From assembly GCF_900143695.1 (NCBI RefSeq), contig NZ_FRFE01000009.1:62001-126000 (forward strand): a stretch of DNA of 64,000 nucleotides. The letters are read 5' to 3'. The stretch comes from Desulfopila aestuarii DSM 18488. GTDB lineage: Bacteria > Desulfobacterota > Desulfobulbia > Desulfobulbales > Desulfocapsaceae. The notes under the pieces are model-generated. The model worked only from the letters and a program-made list of their open reading frames with translations, was not told the origin of the DNA and did not search any database. The translations under genes and the position numbers were made by a program. Positions 51,673 to 59,817 of the stretch are shown in pieces; positions within the stretch are counted from its first letter, which is position 1; each line of letters opens with the position of its first letter.

Positions 51673-52929
51673 GTGAAAATTACAGCCTTGAATGGCTTTA
51701 AAGATATTCTGCCGGGCGATATTGAGCTTTGGCAGCGAGTAGAAAGCACTGCCCGGGAAATTTTTTCGCGCTTTCAGTTTTCTGAATTGCGCCTGCCGAT
51801 CCTGGAAAAAACCGAGCTTTTTGCCCGGTCCATCGGTGAAGCCACGGACATCGTCGAAAAAGAGATGTACACCTTTGTCGACAAGGGTGTCACCATGCGC
51901 CCTGAGACAACCGCCCAGATGATCCGAGCGTACATCGAACATGGTCTTTATGCGCAGCGGCCGATTCAGCGGCTCTTTACTATAGGCCCCATGTTTCGGC
52001 ATGAACGTCCGCAGCTGGGCCGCCTCAGGCAGTTTCACCAGTTGGATGCCGAGGTACTGGGAACAGATAATCCCCGGATCGATGCCGAGGTTATGGCCAT
52101 GGGCTCGATGTTGCTTGAGCGGCTTGGCATTTCGGTCAGCCTTGAAATGAATTCGCTCGGTTGCCCCGAATGTCGTCCCGTTTTCCGTCAGCGGCTTCTC
52201 GCTTTTCTTGAAGAGCGGATGGACCACCTCTGCGACGATTGCAAGAGAAGAAGCACAACCAATCCGTTGCGGGCACTGGACTGCAAAAATCCGACATGCC
52301 GTGAGCAGGTTGCCGATGCGCCGTCGATTCTCGATAACCTCTGCGAAGGGTGTGCCGACCATTTTCAGGTGGTCCGTTCCTGTCTCGACAAGTTAAAAGT
52401 ACCATATTCTCTGAATAAGTTCATGGTACGCGGGCTCGATTATTATTGCCGTACGACCTTTGAGTTTATCACCGGAGATCTGGGCGCGCAGTCGGCGGTT
52501 GGCGGTGGCGGTCGGTATGACGGGCTTGTTGAAAAGCTTGGCGGCCCCAAAAAGACTCCCGGCATCGGGTTCGCCATGGGGCTCGAACGACTGGTCCTGC
52601 TTCTGCAACAGCAGGAGAAAGAACAGGAAAAGCGGCAGGAAGAACTGGACATCTTTGTCGCCGGACTGGGGCCGGTTGCCTCAGAGGTCTGTTTTGACCT
52701 GGTCCACGAACTGCGCAAGCAGGGGCTGCGGGTCGGTATCGACCATGAGGGCAAAAGCCTCAAGAGCCAGATGAAACAGGCGGACAAGGCTGGAGCTACC
52801 CATGTGCTGATCGTCGGCGAAGATGAACTGGCGAGAGGCGAGGGGGTACTCAGGAATATGACCAATCAGGAGCAGCAGGATATCGCTCTTGATCCGCAGG
52901 TGATCGGCACGAAGGTTAGCGGCCGTTAA
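51673..52929 (+). CDS. hisS: Histidyl-tRNA synthetase
   Basis: This 418-residue class II synthetase charges tRNA-His. KITALNGFKDILPGDIELW is the canonical start; motif 2 is FRHERPQLGRLRQFHQLD, the histidine signatures are LDYYCRTTFEF and GGGRYDGLVE, and motif 3 is GIGFAMGLERL. An anticodon-binding domain ends the protein (about 325-418). I choose GTG at 51673 because GGAG lies eight bases upstream and homology begins there; an ATG at 51622 would add 17 non-conserved residues. It leads to aspS across a terminator. Confidence 0.96.
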   Translation: MKITALNGFKDILPGDIELWQRVESTAREIFSRFQFSELRLPILEKTELFARSIGEATDIVEKEMYTFVDKGVTMRPETTAQMIRAYIEHGLYAQRPIQRLFTIGPMFRHERPQLGRLRQFHQLDAEVLGTDNPRIDAEVMAMGSMLLERLGISVSLEMNSLGCPECRPVFRQRLLAFLEERMDHLCDDCKRRSTTNPLRALDCKNPTCREQVADAPSILDNLCEGCADHFQVVRSCLDKLKVPYSLNKFMVRGLDYYCRTTFEFITGDLGAQSAVGGGGRYDGLVEKLGGPKKTPGIGFAMGLERLVLLLQQQEKEQEKRQEELDIFVAGLGPVASEVCFDLVHELRKQGLRVGIDHEGKSLKSQMKQADKAGATHVLIVGEDELARGEGVLRNMTNQEQQDIALDPQVIGTKVSGR

Positions 52930-52966
52930 TTGGGCTTGCAGCAGGAAACTTAAGCGAACATATTTT

Positions 52967-53007
52967 TTCGAAAACCCCATCCATATGGTTGCGGGTTTTC
53001 GAATTTT
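52967..53007 (+). terminator. Terminator between hisS and aspS
   Basis: A perfect 11-bp stem, TTCGAAAACCC (52967-52977) and GGGTTTTCGAA (52993-53003), is followed by TTTT. It may be partial, since the aspS start is only 55 bp on. Confidence 0.75.
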
Positions 53008-53061
53008 CTCACATCTTTTCACCCTTTCGGGTGGAGACAACTCAACCAGACTGACATAATC

Positions 53062-54846
53062 ATGGAATCAATGGGAAGCTTAGTCCGGACGCATTCCTGT
53101 AATGCACTCGGCAAGGAAAATATCGGTGAAGAAGTAACACTCATGGGCTGGGTTCTGCGCCGTCGTGACCATGGTGGCGTTATATTTATAGATCTCCGTG
53201 ACCGGGACGGCCTTACTCAAGTAGTTTTCAATCCGGAGGTCAATCCCGCGCCCCATGCTAAGGCGCATCAGCTGCGCAGTGAATGGGTCCTGGCTGTACG
53301 GGGCAAGGTTTCGGCGCGGCCGGGTGATATGGCGAACCCCAAGCTTGCCACCGGTGAGATCGAGATCCTGGTCGACGAGCTCCGCATACTCAACACCAGT
53401 GAGACCCCGCCGTTCCCACTTGATGAGGAGGTCGAGGTTGGTGACATGCTGCGCATGCAGTATCGTTATCTCGATCTGCGGCGGCCGGAGATGGCGGCTA
53501 ATCTGATCATGCGCCACAAAGCGGTCCAGTCCATCCGGAACTATTTGAATGACAGCGGCTTCCTCGATATCGAAACACCGATGTTGACCCGCTCCACTCC
53601 GGAAGGCGCCCGCGACTATCTGGTACCCAGCCGGGTCAATGCCGGAAAATTCTATGCGCTGCCCCAGTCCCCGCAGCTCTTCAAGCAGCTGCTCATGATC
53701 GCCGGTATGGACCGCTATTACCAGATCGTCAAATGCTTCCGTGACGAAGATCTGCGCGCTGACCGCCAGCCGGAGTTCACCCAGATCGATATGGAGCTCT
53801 CCTTTGTTGATGAGGAGCAGATCATCAAGGTGACCGAGGGCATGATCGCAAAGCTGTTCAAGGACACCCTTGGCCTCGACCTGAATCCTCCGTTCAAACG
53901 GATGGTCTACGACGAGGCGATTTCCCGCTTTGGCACCGACCGGCCGGACACCCGTTTTGGCCTGGAGCTGGTCAACCTCACCGACATCGCCAAAGCCTGC
54001 AGCTTCAAGGTATTCCGGACTATCGCCGACGAGGGCGGTACCGTGCGGGCCATCAACGCCAAGGGTTGCGCGAACTTTTCGCGGAAAGAACTCGATGATC
54101 TCACCACCTACGTGGTGCAGTTCGGTGCCAAGGGGCTTGCCTGGGTGAAGATGAAGGCGGACGGCGAGTGGCAGTCACCCATTGCCAAGTTCTTCACCGA
54201 TGAGGAGAGGGCTGATATCACCAGGGCCATGGATGCGGTGGAAGGCGATGTTCTTTTCTTCGGCGCGGACAAACCGGCTGTGGTTTTCCAGGTGCTCTCA
54301 GAGCTGCGGCTTGAGCTTGCTCGTCGCCTTGATCTGTTGAAAAAGGATGTGTTCAACTTCACCTGGGTCACCGACTTTCCGCTCATGGAATATGACGAGA
54401 AGGAAAAACGATTCCAGGCGCTCCATCACCCCTTTACCTCACCGAGGGAAGAGGATCTCGACAAGCTTGAATCCGATCCGGGCAAGGTGTACAGCCGGGC
54501 TTACGATCTGGTGCTGAACGGCACCGAGATCGGCGGTGGTTCGATCCGTATTCATCAGCGCGACGTCCAGGCGCGGGTTCTCAAGGCACTTGGTATAGAC
54601 GCCGAGGAAGCCAATGAGAAATTCGGCTTTCTGTTGAGAGCACTCGAGCTCGGCGCTCCGCCCCATGGTGGCCTGGCCTTCGGCCTTGACCGGCTGCTGA
54701 TGCTGATCTGTGGCTGCAGCTCGATCCGGGACGTTATCGCTTTCCCGAAAACCCAGAAGGCGACCTGTCCCCTGACCGAGGCACCTTCCGGCGTCAGCAG
54801 GAAACAGCTGACCGAGCTCTATCTCCGCCCCGACTGGAAAGAATAA
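53062..54846 (+). CDS. aspS: Aspartyl-tRNA synthetase (bacterial type)
   Basis: This 594-residue synthetase has the N-terminal OB-fold (about 1-110, [20 protein letters not shown]), the catalytic core with motif 2 [18 protein letters not shown], the bacterial GAD insertion (about 290-420) and motif 3 [14 protein letters not shown]. Length near 590 and the GAD domain mark the bacterial form. Many bacteria with this form lack a separate AsnRS and use amidation, but that cannot be judged from this window. No strong ribosome-binding site is seen before ATG 53062; a second ATG four codons in is possible. Confidence 0.96.
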   Translation: MESMGSLVRTHSCNALGKENIGEEVTLMGWVLRRRDHGGVIFIDLRDRDGLTQVVFNPEVNPAPHAKAHQLRSEWVLAVRGKVSARPGDMANPKLATGEIEILVDELRILNTSETPPFPLDEEVEVGDMLRMQYRYLDLRRPEMAANLIMRHKAVQSIRNYLNDSGFLDIETPMLTRSTPEGARDYLVPSRVNAGKFYALPQSPQLFKQLLMIAGMDRYYQIVKCFRDEDLRADRQPEFTQIDMELSFVDEEQIIKVTEGMIAKLFKDTLGLDLNPPFKRMVYDEAISRFGTDRPDTRFGLELVNLTDIAKACSFKVFRTIADEGGTVRAINAKGCANFSRKELDDLTTYVVQFGAKGLAWVKMKADGEWQSPIAKFFTDEERADITRAMDAVEGDVLFFGADKPAVVFQVLSELRLELARRLDLLKKDVFNFTWVTDFPLMEYDEKEKRFQALHHPFTSPREEDLDKLESDPGKVYSRAYDLVLNGTEIGGGSIRIHQRDVQARVLKALGIDAEEANEKFGFLLRALELGAPPHGGLAFGLDRLLMLICGCSSIRDVIAFPKTQKATCPLTEAPSGVSRKQLTELYLRPDWKE

Positions 54847-54861
54847 TAGTATCCTTCCTTG

Positions 54862-54889
54862 ACCCGGGATGGCCTCTGCCGTCCCGGGT
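54862..54889 (+). terminator. Terminator-like hairpin after aspS
   Basis: ACCCGGGATGG and CCGTCCCGGGT form an 11-bp stem with one G-U pair around CCTCTG. The hairpin begins 16 bp after the aspS stop; only a short T-rich stretch follows. Confidence 0.7.
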
Positions 54890-54914
54890 TTCCTGCCCAA
54901 TTTTACTTCTTTCG

Positions 54915-55148
54915 CTACCAGCCAAATTCCGCCAGCTGGACGAGAAAGAGATAGGTCCCTCCCAGCAGTAGTCCGCTCACCGTCAGTGTTGCCAGACCAT
55001 AGGATGCCGCATTTCGAAGCGTACCAATCAGTTTCTGCACGCGTTCTTGACGCAGGGTTTTTCGTAGCAGGTGTGAGAAATCAGGGGTCGTGGTGTGGCT
55101 GCTGGTTGCGATCTGATTTCTGCCGATAAGTATCTGATTGTTGTGCAT
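54915..55148 (-). CDS. Small membrane protein of unknown function
   Basis: This 77-residue protein begins with a polar 40-residue segment (RNQIATSSHTTTPDF, then LLRKTLRQERVQKLIGTL) and ends with one membrane helix (about 52-70, LATLTVSGLLLGGTYLFLV). A good ribosome-binding site, GGAGG seven bases before the ATG, argues that it is real. I know no family for it. It is divergent from the next small gene. Confidence 0.65.
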   Translation of the reverse strand: MHNNQILIGRNQIATSSHTTTPDFSHLLRKTLRQERVQKLIGTLRNAASYGLATLTVSGLLLGGTYLFLVQLAEFGW

Positions 55149-55347
55149 GGCGTCTCCTCCGTGATGTTGTTTGTTATTTCGGAGTATAGCCAGGGTGGGT
55201 TATCACAGAGTGACTACCCCCTCGTATTTTTTTCAGTTGATAGAGCTTTTTTTGGAGACGATAGCGGACTTGATTCTGTTCAGACGATAACTAGATTGTA
55301 GTATAGCGGCAAACATGCCGCAGACCCTTGAACAGGGAGGTTACGTT

Positions 55348-55605
55348 ATGGCATTGAAAGAAGATATATGTAGAAAAATAGAAGAAATTATCCCGGAGGC
55401 CGGCAGATGTGGCACGGACTTCAGCGTAGAGTATGATAATCGCAATCATGCCTGGGTGGTCGACCTGCACCAGGGCAGGAGCCATTTGAAAACATTTGTT
55501 GAAGATACCGAGGCGGAAAATTGTCTGACTGGTGACAGATGCATTCCCCTTGGCTTGCAGATTGGTCAATTAAAGCGCAATATTGATCTCTATAGAACGT
55601 CTTGA
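55348..55605 (+). CDS. Small conserved-looking cytoplasmic protein
   Basis: This 85-residue protein is acidic, with two Cys-bearing stretches (PEAGRCGTDFSVEYD and AENCLTGDRCIPLG). No signal peptide or helix-turn-helix is visible. I choose ATG 55348, with GGGAGG seven bases before it; an in-frame ATG at 55315 lacks such a site. The product is unknown, but strong translation signals and even composition support a gene. Confidence 0.6.
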   Translation: MALKEDICRKIEEIIPEAGRCGTDFSVEYDNRNHAWVVDLHQGRSHLKTFVEDTEAENCLTGDRCIPLGLQIGQLKRNIDLYRTS

Positions 55606-55647
55606 CATTTGGTTATTGCAGATTGGCGCATTACGGCTCATGGGCTC

Positions 55648-55672
55648 GCGGCGAAGGTAGAAACTTCGCCGC
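55648..55672 (-). terminator. Hairpin between the small gene and hslO
   Basis: GCGGCGAAG and CTTCGCCGC form a perfect 9-bp stem with a 7-base loop between two convergent genes. No T-run is present on either strand, so termination is not certain. Confidence 0.5.
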
Positions 55673-55695
55673 AATGTATCTCGCTTAAGCATCCA

Positions 55696-56580
55696 TCAGT
55701 GCTGCTGTTTACCCATCGCCAGCAACTTTTCCAGGTCCTCACGATTAAAACGATAGCTGTCTCGGCAAAATTCACACTGCACATCAGCGCCGCCTTCGTG
55801 TTCCAGGAGGTAGCGTAGTTCCTCGTTGCCAAGTGAGAAAACCGCTTTTTCCATTTTGTCGCGGCTGCAGCTGCATTGGTAGTAGAGTTTGTTGCTGGCA
55901 GTGGTGTGGTACGGGATATCGGCGAAGAGATCGGCGAGAATATCCGCAGGTGATCGTCCACTTATAAGCTGTTCGGAAAAACGCGGCAGCGTTTGCACCC
56001 GTGTTTCGAGATTAACGAGAATGTTTTCATCCACCGGTGGTAGGGCCTGGATGAGATATCCACCGGCGGCGCTGATGGTGCCGTCAGGCTGTAGATGTAC
56101 GCTCAAGGCCACGACCGAGGGAGTTTGTTCAGATTCCAGAAGGTAATAGGCAATGTCCTCACCAATCTCGCTGGTATAGAGCTGGATCATGCCTTGGTAC
56201 TTGTGTTTGACGCCGATATCTTTGGTCACTGTTAAAAAACCCGCTCTGCCAAGCCCTGCGGCAACATCGATACAGCCGTTTTTTAGCTCCACGTCAGCCT
56301 GAGGATTGGCCACGTAACCACGAGTCCAGCCATCATAGCCCGCTTCGGTGATAATCTTGCCCAAAGGGCCACTACCTTCGAATTTAAGCTGGAGATGCTG
56401 GCCGTCTTTCATTAAGGCGGCAAGAAGAGCCGAGCCGGTGAGGGCCCGACCGAGTGCTGCCGCGGCGGTCGGACCAACGTCGTGTTTTCGGCAGGCCTCC
56501 TTGACGAGGTCGGTGGTGTTGCAGGCAAGGCCAAAGAGCCTGCCGTCATCTGCAATGATGCGGTGGAGAATGTCTGTCAT
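55696..56580 (-). CDS. hslO: Redox-regulated chaperone Hsp33
   Basis: This 294-residue chaperone protects proteins during oxidative stress. The C-terminal zinc switch is YYQCSCS and CEFC, the CxC and CxxC pair that releases zinc on oxidation. GRALTGSALLAALMKDGQHLQL and GYLIQALPPV-like motifs of the N-terminal domain are present. Length matches family members. It is notable in an anaerobe, where it fits brief oxygen exposure. Confidence 0.95.
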   Translation of the reverse strand: MTDILHRIIADDGRLFGLACNTTDLVKEACRKHDVGPTAAAALGRALTGSALLAALMKDGQHLQLKFEGSGPLGKIITEAGYDGWTRGYVANPQADVELKNGCIDVAAGLGRAGFLTVTKDIGVKHKYQGMIQLYTSEIGEDIAYYLLESEQTPSVVALSVHLQPDGTISAAGGYLIQALPPVDENILVNLETRVQTLPRFSEQLISGRSPADILADLFADIPYHTTASNKLYYQCSCSRDKMEKAVFSLGNEELRYLLEHEGGADVQCEFCRDSYRFNREDLEKLLAMGKQQH

Positions 56581-56808
56581 GATATATCTTGATATTGAAA
56601 TTGAGGGTTGGTCGTTTTGCGTTCTACGCTGTTACTATACCCGATAACCATTCAAGATAGGCCTGGCAATTATTGAAGGCCAGTGAAAAATTTCAGAATC
56701 AATGTGGGAGTACACGCTGATTCAACATGTTGCCAAACCAGAAAATCACATCTCTTTCTAATTCCGCTGTTTTCCTGGCCGCAAAAGTCTGGTATAAGAT
56801 ATGGTGTG

Positions 56809-56826
56809 CCACTTTACGTAAGGTGG
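56809..56826. promoter_or_regulatory. Imperfect 18-bp palindrome upstream of the CHI-like gene
   Basis: CCACTTTACGTAAGGTGG is palindromic except for one symmetric pair. It ends 29 bases before the ATG and follows a TATAAGAT -10-like box (56793-56800). This position suits an operator or a 5' leader hairpin. Confidence 0.4.
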
Positions 56827-56855
56827 AAATTGGAGATCAAACATAAGGAGGGTTT

Positions 56856-57425
56856 ATGAAGCGCGCGATACTGATGGTGTTCTGTCTGTTACTGTGGGTT
56901 GGGCCGGCCTTTGCGCTAGAGGTTGCTGGGGTTTCCCTGGCCGAGAAGATTCAAGCGGCAGATGGTACGGAATTGACCTTAAATGGAGCGGGTATCCGTT
57001 CGAAACTGTTCTTCAAGATCTATGTGGCTGGTCTTTATCTGCAAAATCCTGCGAAAGATACGACAGCAGTGCTGGCTGACTCAGGTCAAAAGCAGATGCT
57101 CATGCATTTTCTCTATGACAAGGTGGAAAAAGACAAACTGGTGGCCGCCTGGAATGAGGGGTTTGAAGGTAATCTCAGTAAAGAGGCACTGGAAACCTTG
57201 GCAGATCGGATCGGCAAATTCAATGCAATGTTCACCGATGTGAAAAAGGATGACACCATCGTCCTTGAATATATTCCAGAAAAAGGTACCAGTGTCACTG
57301 TGGCTGGCGAAATGAAAGGGGTTGTCGAAGGCAAGGATTTCAGCGATGCTCTCTTTTCAATCTGGCTAGGTAAAAAGCCGGTAACTGAGGATTTGAAAAA
57401 AGCGCTGCTGAGCCAGAAATCATAG
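56856..57425 (+). CDS. Secreted chalcone-isomerase-like protein
   Basis: This 189-residue protein has a signal peptide (residues 1-20, ending GPAFA) and a CHI-like fold. LNGAGIRSKLFFKIYVAGLYL is the strand-helix signature, and YIPEKGTSVTVAGEMKGVV with FSDALFSIWLGKKP closes it. Bacterial members of the family are periplasmic or lipid-linked and are not known to isomerise chalcones; the role is unknown. An AGGAGG site lies seven bases before the ATG. An imperfect palindrome is found just upstream. Confidence 0.85.
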   Translation: MKRAILMVFCLLLWVGPAFALEVAGVSLAEKIQAADGTELTLNGAGIRSKLFFKIYVAGLYLQNPAKDTTAVLADSGQKQMLMHFLYDKVEKDKLVAAWNEGFEGNLSKEALETLADRIGKFNAMFTDVKKDDTIVLEYIPEKGTSVTVAGEMKGVVEGKDFSDALFSIWLGKKPVTEDLKKALLSQKS

Positions 57426-57454
57426 CAAGCGAAATTTTTGCAAGTCTGGCCAAC

Positions 57455-57492
57455 TGGGGGGAGCTTTTCGAAGTGTCCCCCCATGTTGTTTT
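57455..57492 (+). terminator. Rho-independent terminator of the CHI-like gene
   Basis: TGGGGGGA...CTT and AAG...TCCCCCCA pair around a TTCG tetraloop with one small bulge. A T-rich TGTTGTTTT tract follows to 57492. Confidence 0.8.
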
Positions 57493-57604
57493 CCATTGCA
57501 GGTAACTCTGGTGAAAAGGAAAATGTCGATGGGAGATGAGTGTGGGAAAAGACCCTTCTCTCAGGCTCACAAGAAGCCTATGGTGCCAATGGAGTTTGTA
57601 GCAC

Positions 57605-58375
57605 GTGCCAACCCTTAAATTGAAAAGCACGCATCATCTCTATTACCGCCAGATAGATGGAGAGTCTGGGAAGCCCTGCCTTGTTTTTCTGCATGAGGGG
57701 CTGGGGTGTATATCAATGTGGCGCGACTTTCCCGATCGCCTCTGTCAGCTGACAGGTTGTCCTGGCCTGATATATGATCGGCTTGGATATGGAAAGTCTT
57801 CTCCCTTGTTGCAATCTCGAAGCTTGCACTACTTGCATGAATATGCACTGGAAGAGTTGCCTGCGGTGCTGCAGGAGTTACTTCCCGGCAAACCCTACAT
57901 CCTGATTGGTCATTCCGATGGTGGCAGTATCAGCCTTATCCATGCCTCAACACAACCTGTGAGCCTCAAGGCTGTTATCACCGAGGCTGCCCATGTTTTT
58001 GTAGAACCCGAAACAATTGCGGGTGTGAGAGGCGTATATGAGGCGTGGGGGAAGGGGCAAATGAAGGGGTTACGAAAATATCATGGCGACAAAACTGAGA
58101 TGGTTTTTTCGTCCTGGGCAGAGACCTGGCTGTCGAGCTGGTTCACGCCATGGAACATTGAGCATCTGATACATTCTATTAACGTGCCAATGCTGATAAT
58201 CCAAGGCGAAGATGATCTTTATGGTACCAGCGCACAGGTTGAGGCTATTGCAGCCCAATCAGCAAGTACAACCCGGATAAAGATGATTGCAGATTGTGGT
58301 CATTCTCCGCATCAGGAGCAGCCCGAGTTTGTATTGCAACTTATGGATGACTTTTTAGAAAAGTTTGGCAAATGA
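57605..58375 (+). CDS. Alpha/beta hydrolase
   Basis: This 256-residue cytoplasmic hydrolase has the triad in usual order: the nucleophile elbow LIGHSDGGS (Ser near 101), an Asp in IIQGEDDLYG and the His in ADCGHSPHQEQPEF. The oxyanion region is FLHEGLGCISMW. The start is GTG at 57605, with GGAG about ten bases upstream. The substrate is unknown; the sequence resembles small esterases and C-C hydrolases. It lies 112 bp past the CHI-like terminator and before a long structured gap. Confidence 0.88.
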   Translation: MPTLKLKSTHHLYYRQIDGESGKPCLVFLHEGLGCISMWRDFPDRLCQLTGCPGLIYDRLGYGKSSPLLQSRSLHYLHEYALEELPAVLQELLPGKPYILIGHSDGGSISLIHASTQPVSLKAVITEAAHVFVEPETIAGVRGVYEAWGKGQMKGLRKYHGDKTEMVFSSWAETWLSSWFTPWNIEHLIHSINVPMLIIQGEDDLYGTSAQVEAIAAQSASTTRIKMIADCGHSPHQEQPEFVLQLMDDFLEKFGK

Positions 58376-58592
58376 GCAAAACTTTGATTGTGTGAGACTG
58401 AAACAAAGGACAACTTGATCCTTTGTTTTTACAAGCGGAAATGGCATGATCGAAATCCTGTTCTGGTATAGCCTAGCGATGTTAAGGTGTTGCTAGATGT
58501 AAATATTCCCCGAAAAACAGCTCGTCGATAAATCGAGAGACAAAGATTCTGAAATAATCTTGAAATCATTATATTTTTCAAGAATAATCATT

Positions 58593-58636
58593 GATTAATC
58601 TTCGAAAGATATTGGTCTATATATCGAAGATTAATC
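58593..58636. promoter_or_regulatory. Perfect 13-bp inverted repeat upstream of the riboswitch
   Basis: GATTAATCTTCGA (58593-58605) and TCGAAGATTAATC (58624-58636) are separated by 18 bases. The dyad lies about 125 bp before the aptamer and may be a regulator-binding site. Confidence 0.55.
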
Positions 58637-58761
58637 CTCTTTATAGATAGTATCCGTAGTGTTTCTGTTCTAACATGATTTATACCACAACGTGGTGTTG
58701 TTTCCCTTTGATGTTTGCCATAGAATAACAGTACAAGATTTATGTAAATTTATTGCGAGAT

Positions 58762-58825
58762 AAAGCCAAACCTGCCGGAAGGCAGGGACGGAAAGCTGCG
58801 GGTCTTAGTAGATAGCCGGGCTGCC
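58762..58825 (+). ncRNA. Cyclic-di-GMP-I (GEMM-I) riboswitch aptamer
   Basis: The core reads GCCAAACC, then a 16-base hairpin capped by GGAA (58771-58786), then GGACGGAAAGC, GGGTCT and AGCCGGGCTGCC, matching the GEMM-I order. By alignment to the Vibrio Vc2 aptamer, the guanine-recognising G20 is kept (58765), A47 is at 58792 and the C92 equivalent is near 58816. The usual G21-C46 pair is swapped to C-G (58766 and 58791), a compensatory change. G20 favours c-di-GMP over cGAMP. The P3 arm is unusually short. Confidence 0.88.
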
Positions 58826-58852
58826 TTGAAAAGGTAGCTCGGCTTTTTTTTT
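58814..58852 (+). terminator. Riboswitch expression-platform terminator
   Basis: AGCCGGGCTGCC (58814-58825) and GGTAGCTCGGCT (58833-58844) form a 12-bp stem with two G-U pairs and a 7-base loop, followed by nine Ts. The 5' arm is also the 3' strand of the aptamer, so ligand binding should block the terminator and turn the gene on. Confidence 0.88.
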
Positions 58853-59156
58853 AAAGATCAATTCTAAACAATATATTCGAAATTCTATGTTCAATTTTTG
58901 AATTTTGGTCAAGCAATATGCCAGGCTGCCTGATCGTATTATTCAATACATTTCAAATGGAGGTAATGATAAGGAAAATATATTTTTCAAATTGTTGATG
59001 CATAGATCTCGTGGATGATGCTCTTAACAAAAGTACCTGAGTATTTACGTGCAGTGTTTGATTATGGGCAGCCTATTGGTTGTATGGATATGTGTTTTTC
59101 ATTTGGGATTTTATTTACTTCTAATGGTACCACAACAAACAATATGGAGGTGGATA

Positions 59157-59633
59157 ATGGCACTGAAAGAATATGGTACTTGGTTAAATGTGATCGTTAT
59201 CATGAGTTTAGTTTCGTTCCTGTCTTCTTGTACAAAGACGAACACAACAGAGCCAGAGGCTTATAAGCAAGGCACTGAATACTTAGAAGATATGGGAGAC
59301 GGAATTTGTCGCCAACATCCTTCGGGGTTGATCTGGCAAGCTGGTAAAAGTCCTAACTTTTCAAATTGGGAAGATGCTCATCAGTATGTGAATTCACTGG
59401 TTTTGGGGGGATTTGATGACTGGCGAATGCCAACGCCCGAGGAATGCCTTCGTCTCTCACGTCTGATCCAGGCGAAAAAGAGTAACTGTCCATTGGAAAC
59501 TGGGGGAAACCATTGGGTGAGTAAAACCGATACTATTGAGGCTGGTCAATGGGAGAGCAATGTCCTTTGTGATGGCCCGATCTTTCGATGGACGAAAGAT
59601 AAAAAAGGAACGGTGAAGGCTGTTCGCCCTTGA
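59157..59633 (+). CDS. DUF1566-type lipoprotein under riboswitch control
   Basis: This 158-residue protein has a lipoprotein signal ending in the lipobox FLSSC (Cys at 25), so it should be lipid-anchored. The domain contains GLIWQAGKSPNFSNWEDAHQ, GGFDDWRMPTPEECLRLSRL and HWVSKTDTIE, the pattern of the DUF1566 / Lcl_C domain, which is related to a C-lectin-like fold and often found on adhesins and surface proteins. ATG 59157 has GGAGG six bases upstream; a frame starting at 59049 adds an unsupported N-terminus. The upstream c-di-GMP riboswitch suggests a role in surface attachment or biofilm, which is inference. Confidence 0.85.
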   Translation: MALKEYGTWLNVIVIMSLVSFLSSCTKTNTTEPEAYKQGTEYLEDMGDGICRQHPSGLIWQAGKSPNFSNWEDAHQYVNSLVLGGFDDWRMPTPEECLRLSRLIQAKKSNCPLETGGNHWVSKTDTIEAGQWESNVLCDGPIFRWTKDKKGTVKAVRP

Positions 59634-59668
59634 TGAAATTGTTTGTAATTTTTTGTTTACTAGCCTGA

Positions 59669-59699
59669 GGCCACTGTAGAGCTTGTCGTTGCAGTGGCC
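59669..59699 (+). terminator. Hairpin downstream of the lipoprotein gene
   Basis: GGCCACTG (59669-59676) and CAGTGGCC (59692-59699) form an 8-bp stem past the gene. It lacks a strong T-run. Confidence 0.45.
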
Positions 59700-59817
59700 G
59701 CAGTTCTTTAAGGCAAGGAATGATCCTACCCCTAAACGCCATGAAGGTCTGATAATTGAAACTGTAAAGCCTAGCTCTGCTGCCTGCCATCGGCAACGTT
59801 TTCACTGATGGCGCAAT

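Larger units (their letters stand above)
58376..59156 (+). other. Long non-coding region with palindromes and riboswitch
   Basis: This 781-bp A+T-rich region has at least four inverted repeats (58521-58696), the c-di-GMP riboswitch with its terminator (58762-58852), and about 300 bp of leader before the lipoprotein gene. Short open frames in that leader, including one at 59015-59266, lack ribosome-binding sites or overlap the real start. Confidence 0.7.

Noticed and set aside
51550-52362. 270-codon minus-strand frame opposite hisS
   Set aside because: Shadow of hisS, whose class II motifs lie on the plus strand.
59015-59266. 83-codon frame before the DUF1566 lipoprotein
   Set aside because: It overlaps the lipoprotein start in another frame and lacks its own ribosome-binding site; the lipoprotein has lipobox and domain support.
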